NCBI GenBank assembly: GCA_024279945.1
Contig: JAJRRA010000025.1
Location: forward strand, 1 to 64,000
Length of the DNA stretch: 64,000 bases
DNA from: Gammaproteobacteria bacterium
GTDB taxonomy: Bacteria; Pseudomonadota; Gammaproteobacteria; Xanthomonadales; SZUA-36
Direction of reading: 5' to 3'
Shown here: positions 36,299 to 43,776 of the stretch, piece by piece
Layout: each line of letters starts with the position of its first letter
Position numbering within the stretch: position 1 is the stretch's first letter
Notes under the pieces: model-generated
Database searches by the model: none
Told to the model about the DNA's origin: nothing
What the model saw: the letters and a program-made list of their open reading frames with translations, nothing else
Program-made: the position numbers and the translations under genes

Positions 36299-37288
36299 GT
36301 GACGGACCCGGCAAGTAAATCGAAACCCGCGGCTAACGATCCGATCGTTGAAAGGGAACAGACCGCAGCAACGGATATTATGACCAAAGTCACGAGCGAT
36401 GAAGCCGAGTCTGCGCCGCTGCCAAGCGCTGAAGATATCCTGCGGAACAGCAAAAAATTACGCGACCGGATTGAGCGCTACGGCAGCAAACAGATCATCA
36501 AGACACTGGACAGTGCGGCGCGGGAAAAAGGCCTCAAGCCCTACCAGGCCGAGCTGATCCTGATGCAGAAATACTTCGAGGAAACCAAGCGCCGCATGAT
36601 CATCCTGTTTGAAGGGCGCGACGCTTCGGGCAAGGGCGGCACCATCCGCCGGGTGGCGCGTTACATGAATGAAAAACACTACCGCGTGGTCGCGCTGGGC
36701 AAGCCGAGCGATGCGGAACGCACGCAGTGGTTTTTCCAGCGCTATGTGAAGCACTTCCCACGCGGAGGCGAAGTCACCCTGTTCGACCGCAGTTGGTATA
36801 ACCGGGCGATGGTGGAGCAGGTTTTTGGTTTTTGCACACCCGAGGAATACAAGGCCTTCATGAAGGGCGTGGTGGGCTTTGAAAAAGACCTGGTGCGCCA
36901 GGGCACCATCCTGGTAAAACTGTATTTCAGCGTGACCAAGGCCGAGCAGGCACGCCGTTTTCAACGCCGCAAGGACGACCCCCTGCGCCAGTGGAAACTG
37001 AGTGAAGTGGACTTACAGGCTCAGGAACGCTGGGATGACTTCACCAGCCAGAAGTACGAAATGCTCAAGCGCACGCACTCCAACCACGCGCCGTGGACGG
37101 TGATCCGCTCCAACAACAAGCACCAGGCGCGCCTCAATGCCCTGCGCACCATCCTCAACTCGGTGCCGTATGAACGGGGCCACCGGGAGCTTGACTACGT
37201 GCCCGACCCCGAGATTGTTATTTCCGGATCGCGCGAAGTAGAGCAAATGGAGGCCGAACGCATCCGGCGTGGCAAGTTCAGCTACTAA
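36299..37288 (+). CDS. ppk2: Polyphosphate kinase 2 (PPK2)
   Basis: 329 aa. Walker A FEGRDASGKGGTIRR near residue 103, lid and Walker B FDRSWYNRAMVEQVFGF near 160, and RFQRRKDDPLRQWKLS, all diagnostic for PPK2. It transfers phosphate between polyphosphate and nucleoside diphosphates in the cytoplasm. The N-terminal ~50 residues are variable and Ala/Ser-rich. GTG start. Divergent from the secreted-protein operon and followed by a repeat that can act as terminator. Confidence 0.93.
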   Translation: MTDPASKSKPAANDPIVEREQTAATDIMTKVTSDEAESAPLPSAEDILRNSKKLRDRIERYGSKQIIKTLDSAAREKGLKPYQAELILMQKYFEETKRRMIILFEGRDASGKGGTIRRVARYMNEKHYRVVALGKPSDAERTQWFFQRYVKHFPRGGEVTLFDRSWYNRAMVEQVFGFCTPEEYKAFMKGVVGFEKDLVRQGTILVKLYFSVTKAEQARRFQRRKDDPLRQWKLSEVDLQAQERWDDFTSQKYEMLKRTHSNHAPWTVIRSNNKHQARLNALRTILNSVPYERGHRELDYVPDPEIVISGSREVEQMEAERIRRGKFSY

Positions 37289-37291
37289 ACT

Positions 37292-37380
37292 AAAAAAAGG
37301 GGTCAGGTTGAATAAGCTTTGCTTAAAAAAAGGGGTCAGGTTGAATAAGCTTTGCTTAGTTCAACCTGACCCCTTTTTTT
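37292..37380 (+). terminator. GGGGTCAGGTT repeat and inverted repeat after ppk2
   Basis: A 33-34 bp segment (A7, GGGGTCAGGTTGAATAAGC, TTTGCTT) is present twice in tandem (from 37292 and 37325). The second copy pairs with a 21-bp perfect inverted copy ending in seven T (37360-37380), loop 14 nt. Works structurally as a terminator for ppk2. The arm is shared with the hairpin at 9732-9757, which points to a dispersed element. Confidence 0.8.
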
Positions 37381-38464
37381 GGTGCTGCTTGAAGTGAGCA
37401 AGGATCTTTTCCAATTCCATAAAATAGCACTGCGCCCATTGCTGCGCACACTCAATGCCGACGAAACCAGTGCTTTGCTCCGGCAACTGGAATCGCTGCA
37501 GCCAAACGCATTTATCGCCTTTTTGTATCGCCAGGGCCTGGCGCAACTGTGGCTGCCGTTTTTACGGGAGCAGTCCAGCCTGCCGGGTGGATTTGAAGAA
37601 CAAATCGAAGGCCTGCAGCGCAATGCCCTGACCACCGCCGCTCAGCAGCTTATGCAGGGCAAAATCCTGCAGGATACGCGCGATGTTTTCGCACAGGCCG
37701 GTATCGACTACCTGGTGTTCAAAGGCGCCCAGCTTCGTCACACCATCTATGACGAGCCCACGCAACGGCCCGTATGCGACATCGATGTGCTGATTCGCGA
37801 GGAACACAAATTCGCGGCCATCGAAGCCCTGTAACGAGCCGGCTTCAGCGCACACCACCTGGCGGAAAACATCAGCCACGAGACCTCGCTGGTGCACAAA
37901 GACGTCTGCATTGACCTGCACTGGAGCCTGCTGCGCCCCGGGCGCACCCGCATTGACCTGAATGACTACCTGTTTGCACAGCGCCGGACGTTTGGCGAAT
38001 TCGACGGCCTGAGTAATGAAGCCGGACTGCTGGTGATGCTGATCCACCCGGCGATTACCAAGTACGTTAACGGCAGCGCATCATCCCTGCGCCACCTGGT
38101 GGACATTCATCGCCTGGCGCAGTGCGATGACATCAACTGGGAACGACTGATGGAAATGCTCAACACATCGGGCACGCGAACCGCCGCCTGGGCCTCGTTG
38201 AGCTGGCTGCGGATGCTGGCCGATGACTTGGTGTACCAGGATAGGTATGAGGACCTGGCCGCACAGCTCAGGCCGGGCGGCCTGAAAGCCAGGTGGTTAA
38301 ACTACTGGATGGGGAATAACTGGAACGTGAAACTGGAAGACCACAAACTGCTGATCCGCGGCGGCTTCAGCCTGGTGCTGCAGGACAGCCTGAAAGATGC
38401 ATTCCGCGCACTGGCGACCCTGCAAAAACTCCGCCGCCAAGCCAAAAAAAAGCCCCCCCCGTAA
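37379..38464 (+). pseudogene. Nucleotidyltransferase-family gene interrupted by in-frame TAA
   Basis: The two halves share one frame: 37379-37831 (with GIDYLVFKGAQLRHTIYDE and RPVCDIDVLIREE, the nucleotidyltransferase-like core) and 37835-38464 (RAGFSAHHLAEN ... CIDLHWSLLRPG ... HPAITKYVNGSASSLRHLVDIHRLAQ). They are separated only by TAA at 37832-37834, where EALQRAGF would be expected, so CAA to TAA is likely. The family (uncharacterised NTP_transf_5-like) often accompanies PqqD/Asn-synthetase and polysaccharide genes. The 5' end begins in the upstream repeat and may be trimmed. The final stop is in a REP head. Confidence 0.75.
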
Positions 38465-38758
38465 GAGGCCCCTTGGGGCCGACCGCTTCATCTCGCCGCT
38501 TACCCTTCGCCCGCAAGCGGGCTCTTACCGTAAGAGGCCCCTTGGGGCCGACCGCTTCATCTCGCCGCTTACCCTTCGCCCGCAAGCGGGCTCTTACCGT
38601 AAGAGGCCCCTTGGGGCCGACCGCTTCATCTGGCCGCTTACCCTTCGCCCGCAAGCGGGCTCTTACCGTAAGAGGCCCCTTGGGGCCGACCGCTTCATCT
38701 CGCCGCCTACCCTTCGCCCGCAAGCGGGCTCTTACCGTAAGAGGCCCCTTGGGGCCGA
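38461..38758. repeat. REP array of 69-bp pairs (GGCCCC + GCCCGC stems)
   Basis: Direct GGCCCC-stem units at 38461, 38530, 38599, 38668 and 38737 with four inverted GCCCGC-stem units. Heads at the two ends supply the stop codons of the nucleotidyltransferase gene and of the convergent epimerase gene. Confidence 0.95.
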
Positions 38759-39877
38759 CCGCTTTTTCCTATTTTTAATTAGCCACTCCACGATACGATC
38801 GGCGGTCTTGCCGTCCCATTTTTCGGGTATGCGGGGCTGGGGCATGCGCCCTTCCAGCACATCGTTGGCGGCGGCCAGGATGTGGGATTTGTCGTTGCCC
38901 ACCACCACGTTACTGCCCTGCTCCACGGTAATGGGCCGCTCCGTATTGTGGCGCAGGGTGATGCAGGGCACGCCGAGCACGGTGGTTTCTTCCTGCAGGC
39001 CGCCGCTGTCGGTGAGCACCAGGCGCGCGTTCATCATCAGGTGCAGGAACTGCAGGTAGCCCAGCGGTTCGGTGACGTGGATGCCCTTGCCGCCGGCGCC
39101 TGGCTGCAGGTAATGCGTGAGACCAAAAGAGTCCATCATTTTCCGCGTGCGCGGGTGGATGGGGAACACCACCGGCAGACGCCGGGCTATCTCGGCCAGG
39201 GCTTCAAATATGCCGCCCAGGGTTGCTTTATCGTCCACGTTGGAAGGCCGGTGCAGTGTCAGTACGGCGTATTCGCCCGCTTTCAGTCCCATATCCCCAG
39301 CGGTGCTCAGCTTGGCGGCCATTTCCCGGTGCTGCAACAGGGTGTCGATCATGACGTTGCCGACAAAAATGATCTTCTCATCGGCTATACCTTCGGCGCG
39401 CAGGTTTTCACCGGCACTCGCTTCGGTGGTGAACAGATAATCACACAGGACATCGGTGCACAGGCGGTTGATCTCCTCAGGCATTCCCATATCGCCGGAA
39501 CGCAGACCGGCCTCGACATGCGCAACGCGAATTCCCAGCTTTTTGGCGGTAATGGTACAGGCCATGGTGGAGTTGACATCCCCCACGACAATGACCAGAT
39601 CGGGCTTTTCATCCAAACAAACCTGCTCAAACTTCACCATCACTTGCCCGGTCTGTTCGGCGTGACTGCCGGAGCCTACACCCAGATCAATGTCTGGTTT
39701 CGGCATACCGAGATCGTCAAAAAATGATTTGCTCATCTTCTCGTCATAGTGCTGCCCGGTATGCACCAGCAGGTGTTCAATTTCATCCGGATAACAATTC
39801 ATGGCGGCAATAATCGGCGCCATCTTCATAAAATTCGGCCGCGCCCCAACCACATTAATGATTTTCAATTGATTCAC
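38732..39877 (-). CDS. wecB: UDP-N-acetylglucosamine 2-epimerase (non-hydrolysing)
   Basis: 381 aa from GTG 39877, 1 base after the upstream stop. Longer frames overlap the glycosyltransferase out of frame. NVVGARPNFMKMAPI, GDVNSTMA, HVEAGLRSGD, LHRPSNVDD, PIHPRTRK and DSGGLQEE are the family motifs. Makes UDP-ManNAc for surface polysaccharide in the cytoplasm. The last nine residues (RSAPRGLLR) are encoded by a REP, and the stop is the head of the next REP, so the native C-terminus was replaced. Confidence 0.93.
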   Translation of the reverse strand: MNQLKIINVVGARPNFMKMAPIIAAMNCYPDEIEHLLVHTGQHYDEKMSKSFFDDLGMPKPDIDLGVGSGSHAEQTGQVMVKFEQVCLDEKPDLVIVVGDVNSTMACTITAKKLGIRVAHVEAGLRSGDMGMPEEINRLCTDVLCDYLFTTEASAGENLRAEGIADEKIIFVGNVMIDTLLQHREMAAKLSTAGDMGLKAGEYAVLTLHRPSNVDDKATLGGIFEALAEIARRLPVVFPIHPRTRKMMDSFGLTHYLQPGAGGKGIHVTEPLGYLQFLHLMMNARLVLTDSGGLQEETTVLGVPCITLRHNTERPITVEQGSNVVVGNDKSHILAAANDVLEGRMPQPRIPEKWDGKTADRIVEWLIKNRKKRSAPRGLLR

Positions 39878-39878
39878 T

Positions 39879-41135
39879 TTAGCCCCCGTCACCCCGGGAT
39901 TGCCCCAGGGTCCAGTCTGTAATGCGCTCAAACACATCCAGCATCCTGCGCGCCTGCCGCTCGCGCGAATAGCCCGGCGCGGCGGCCAGGCTGGCCCGGG
40001 CCAGGCCGGCCAACTCATCGCGGTTGTCAAACAGCCGCAGTACCGTTTCGGCCAGCATCTCAGGCTGCTCTGGCGGGATCACGACACCCGCCCCGGTCCG
40101 CTGAATAATGCCGCTGGCCTCGCCCCTGGGCTGCGACAGAATAATCGGCAGCCCCATCCCCATGGCTTCAAATATCTTGGACGGAATCACCGACTTGAAC
40201 AGGGGCTCGTCCTTTAACTGAATGAGTGATATATCACACAAACTCCACGCCGCCGGCATATTTTCCTTGGCCTGACGCGGAATAAAGCAGACATTATCCA
40301 GGCCCATTTCCCGCGCCTGGGCCACCAGAGCGTCATGCCGCGCGCCGCTGCCCACCAGCAAAAACACGATCTCCTCGCGCTCGCGCAACAGCTCGGCGGT
40401 TTCCAGCACCCGGTGCAGCGCATGGGCCAGCCCTTGCGTGCCGATGTAGCCCACCACAAACTTACCCTCAAGACCGTAGCGCCGGGCCAGGTCGGCATCT
40501 CTGTCACGCGGCATATATCGAGTCAAATCAACCCCGTTGGTGACGACCTGAATTTTGTCACTTTCGATGCCGCGCGCAATCAGTTCGGTTTTGAACGACT
40601 GGGTCACCGAAACAATCATCGCGGCCCGGCGGTAGAGAAACAGTTCCAGGCGCGCCAGGGAGCGAATGATGCGACTGTCTCCCATCGCACCCACGGCCTT
40701 GATGGAAGCGGGCCACAGATCGCGCAACTCAAATACAAACGGCCGCCGCTTGACCAGCGACAGCATCCAGGCGGCGCAAATGGTAAAAAACTGCGGTGAG
40801 GTGCCGATAATCACATCCGGGCGCTTTTGCGCCAGCCCGGCGACAAAGCCGGCCACCATAAAAGACAGGTAATCGAGCGTGCGCAGGGTAAAGCCCATGT
40901 TGGCGGTGATGTAGGTTTTCACCCGCAGCACGCGGATGCCATCCATATCCTCTACCGCATACCAGCGGTTTTGATAGCCCTCAAACAGCTTACCCTCGGG
41001 AAAATTAGGCGCGGTGGTAATCACCGTCACCTCGTGCCCCGCCCGGACCCAGCGCACCGCGTGCTCATAGGTGCGCGAGGCCGGCGCGTTGCCCTCCGGA
41101 GGAAAATTATCACTAAGAAAAAGCAGCCTCAACAC
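39879..41135 (-). CDS. Family 4 glycosyltransferase (WcaI/WbuB-like)
   Basis: 418 aa. The N-terminal acceptor domain begins MLRLLFLSDNFPPEGNAPA, and the C-terminal donor domain has VVGYIGTQG and SKIFEAMGMGLPIILS with the EAxGxGLP-type motif of GT4 enzymes. Likely transfers a sugar (often L-fucosamine or similar in relatives) to the growing surface glycan at the inner face of the membrane. A truncated near-copy of its first ~90 residues is at 48190-48468. Confidence 0.9.
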   Translation of the reverse strand: MLRLLFLSDNFPPEGNAPASRTYEHAVRWVRAGHEVTVITTAPNFPEGKLFEGYQNRWYAVEDMDGIRVLRVKTYITANMGFTLRTLDYLSFMVAGFVAGLAQKRPDVIIGTSPQFFTICAAWMLSLVKRRPFVFELRDLWPASIKAVGAMGDSRIIRSLARLELFLYRRAAMIVSVTQSFKTELIARGIESDKIQVVTNGVDLTRYMPRDRDADLARRYGLEGKFVVGYIGTQGLAHALHRVLETAELLREREEIVFLLVGSGARHDALVAQAREMGLDNVCFIPRQAKENMPAAWSLCDISLIQLKDEPLFKSVIPSKIFEAMGMGLPIILSQPRGEASGIIQRTGAGVVIPPEQPEMLAETVLRLFDNRDELAGLARASLAAAPGYSRERQARRMLDVFERITDWTLGQSRGDGG

Positions 41136-41144
41136 GCCCCCCCC

Positions 41145-41511
41145 GTAAGAGGCCCCTTGGGGCCGACCGCTTCATCCGGCTGCTTATCCTTCGCCCGCAA
41201 GCGGGCTCTTACTGTAAGAGGCCCCTTGGGGCCGATGGGTTTATCTCGCTGCTTACCCTTCGCCCGCAAGCGGGCTCTTACAGTAAGAGGCCCCTTGGGG
41301 CCGACGGGTTTATCTCGCCGCTTATCCTTCGCCCGCAAGCGGGCTCTTACAGTAAGAGGCCCCTTGGGGCCGACGGCTTCATCCGGCTGCTTACCCTTCG
41401 CCCGCAAGCGGGCTCTTACAGTAAGAGGCCCCTTGGGGCCGACGGGTTTATCTCGCCGCTTATCCTTCGCCCGCAAGCGGGCTCTTACAGTAAGAGCGCC
41501 CTTGGGCGCGA
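41145..41511. repeat. REP array of 69-bp pairs, read in frame as a protein tail
   Basis: Direct GGCCCC-stem units at 41145, 41214, 41283, 41352 and 41421 and a GCGCCC-stem unit at 41490, with five inverted GCCCGC-stem units. The minus-strand heparinase frame runs through all units without a stop because 69 is a multiple of three. Confidence 0.95.
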
Positions 41512-42375
41512 CGGCTTCATGCCAGTGTAAGCAAAATACGGCTTCTGGGCCCTCAAACACCACCTTTATCACTCGATTGGCCTGCGTGATACCAAACCCC
41601 GGATGATAGCTGGAATCCTCAAGGCTCGCCTGCCCGCCGCTGACCGACCAGCTTGCGACTTGCCCGCCGGCAAGCTCAATGCGCCCACCCGTGGCGCCCT
41701 CGTCAAGCTGTACTTGCACCTCCGGATGCAGGTGGTAATACGCCACCGCGCGGCGAAAGCCACCCCGGATGGTATCGGTCACCGCCATCTGACCCGGCTC
41801 AAAGTGCCAGTGGCGCGTGTGCACCGGCTTGCCTTTCAGGCGCTTGTAGCCATCGTGTGAGCAGGTGACAGAAATGACCTCATCGTTCTGCCTGGTGCTC
41901 AGGGCAAACGGCCGCGCCCGCCGCGCCACCCGAAACCCGAGCCAGACCTCGGAAGAATTCTCACCATCGATCTCGACCGTACTGTGCGCCGAGGTGCCGC
42001 GCTGGTGTAGCCGCCTTTCCCCGCCATTGCCATAGCCGGAAATGCCGGAATTGACAATGCAGCGCAGTCCGAACAGGGACAGCTCGAAGGACAGCGTATC
42101 GGCATGCGCATGCCCCGGCAGATAATCCGGGCCGATCTTGCCCACATCCAGTAGCGCAAAGGCAGCCCCCTGCGAAACACGGATATACCCCGAGTCAGGG
42201 AACTCCTGCAGCGCCTGCCCCGCGCCACCGGGCAGCCTCAGACCCAACTCATCCGCGTAGTGCTCCAGCGCCACCAGGTCCGGCGCAATACCGTGCGTCG
42301 CGTCATTAAAAAAGCCAATCCCCCCATCCGGATGACACATCGCGCGCAGCCACCCCTGCATCTTATAAACAATTT

Positions 42376-42421
42376 CCCCCCCGTCATTCCGGAATTGCGA
42401 AGCAACTTCCGGAACCCAGCC
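42376..42421. repeat. CCGTCATTCCGG-type repeat inside the heparinase gene
   Basis: CCCCCGTCATTCCGGAATTG, then GCGAAGC, then AACTTCCGGAACCCAGCC. It keeps the surrounding reading frame open and encodes GWVPEVASQFRNDGGE on the minus strand. Confidence 0.85.
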
Positions 42422-43168
42422 CTCCAAAATATTAAACAAATCCAACAAATCCTCAAGCACAATGGCGTGATACATCGCACTGCGCTCAAAATGCCCCCCA
42501 TCAGCCAAATCTGCTCCGGCAACTGCCACCGCAAAAGTGACAAGCCCTTACTCAACCATTCATCCGCCTCATCCCCCGAAAAGTACAGGCCCGCAAACAC
42601 CAGCGCCTTGGCATTGGTAAATAAGTGATTCCCCAGCAGGCCGTACTCCAGGCGTTTGCGCAGAAACGCCGCCTGCGTGGTCAGGCTGTCCAGCCAGGCA
42701 GGCTCCATGACGTTGCCCTGCAGCGCCCACTTCACCCAGTTCACAATACGCAAAGACAGCGTGTAGGGCTCCCAGCCATTGCCCACACCCGGCGAATTCT
42801 CATCAATCCAGCGCTGAATCAAAGCCCGGTGCCAATCAAGCCTCTCGGCTGCGCCATCGGCATTGAGGTCGTCAAAATAGTGCAGGTTATACAGCCAGAG
42901 CTTGTCCCGGGCCGGGTCATTCCACGACTCCGGGCCGGACAAGCCACCTTCTTCATGCAAAAAGACAAAGCGATCCGCCGCCAGCATGGAGGGCTTCTTT
43001 GGCGGCCCAGGAACCCAGGGCGAGATAACCGGGCGCAGCGGAAGAGCAGATCTTTCGGCGGCAGAAGGAGAATAAAGCCGTAGCCACAAGCGCCCAAATA
43101 CCTGCACAGGGCGCAGATAGCGAACGGTATGGAAATATTGAAGGCTGCGCTTTAGCACCCTGGCTGCA

Positions 43169-43471
43169 CTAAATGCCTAGCCTTTCAGCGATGTCATCCG
43201 GGTTTTGTGCCGCATGAATCACTGCCAGTATATGAATAGTATCTGTTTCCAATGTATAGAATACCAAGTAAGGAAATGTCCTGGTTACAGATCACCTAAC
43301 ACCGGATATAGACTCCACATACAATTGCGGGTTTTTCAGGATTTGATCAAATAACACTTCAAGCGCTTCAAGGAACTTAACACCGAGTCCGACATGCCGT
43401 TTTTCATACCATCGATATGCTATGAGCATATCTTTTTCTGCGGCTGGCTCTACAAACAGAGCAAGTTTCAC
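43169..43471 (-). pseudogene. RelE/ParE-type toxin gene with in-frame TGA
   Basis: GTG 43471 overlaps the antitoxin stop (GTGA). The frame reads VKLALFVEPAAEKDMLIAYRWYE ... QLYVESISGVR, then TGA (43294-43292), then SVTRTFPYLVFYTLE ... HAAQNPDDIAERLGI and TAG. RelE-type toxins have an Arg-rich GVRR...FPY stretch here, so CGA to TGA is the likely change. The toxin would be cut before its C-terminal strands and be inactive. Confidence 0.75.
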
Positions 43472-43683
43472 ACTGAAGTAATTCGGCGCTTTACCTCTTT
43501 CCAGGGAGAGCCTTCGTCAGGATTTGCACGGTATGCTGCAAGGCGTTTAGCCAGCAGTTTTCTTGTAGATGGGGTCATTTCAATTTCATCTGGAAATTCC
43601 GCAATACTGTCCCAAATTTCAGTAACCAACTGAATTCGCTCTGAAACTGGCAGATCTAAAGTTTCGGCAGCAGATACTTTCAT
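43468..43683 (-). CDS. Addiction-module antitoxin (PF09720-type)
   Basis: 71 aa: LDLPVSERIQLVTEIWDSI, then EIEMTPSTRKLLAKRLAAYRANPDEGSPWKEVKRRI, the signature of the small antitoxin partner of RelE-like toxins. The partner gene downstream overlaps by 4 bases but is interrupted, so this antitoxin is probably an orphan. Confidence 0.88.
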   Translation of the reverse strand: MKVSAAETLDLPVSERIQLVTEIWDSIAEFPDEIEMTPSTRKLLAKRLAAYRANPDEGSPWKEVKRRITSV

Positions 43684-43776
43684 GTGATCAAATCTATCAC
43701 AGTAAAGACACCGGTTCTATCGACATCTTTCCATAAAGCATGTAGGAAATAGTCCCATCACTGTACGAAATATAAT

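Larger units (their letters stand above)
41129..43158 (-). pseudogene. Heparinase II/III-family gene with frameshift, in-frame repeat insert and REP-coded tail
   Basis: The 5' part (43158 to about 42500) has LWLYNLHYFDDLNADG, WEPYTLSLRIVNWVKW and NHLFTNAKALVFAGLYF. The 3' part continues in another frame from DGGHFERSAMYHAIVLEDLLDL through GHAHADTLSFEL to the lyase-like C-terminal sheet domain. One extra G in the G6 run (C6 on plus, 42494-42499) would restore EQIWLMGGHFERS. A CCGTCATTCCGG repeat inserts WVPEVASQFRNDGGE in frame near 42400. After HWHEA the frame runs into REPs for about 130 residues (GPKGPLTVRARLRAK repeats). The intact enzyme would act on uronate-containing glycan in the periplasm. 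Confidence 0.85.

Noticed and set aside
42480-42510. Programmed frameshift in the heparinase gene
   Set aside because: The shift sits in a plain G6 run without a supporting stem or upstream Shine-Dalgarno element, and the gene has other damage.
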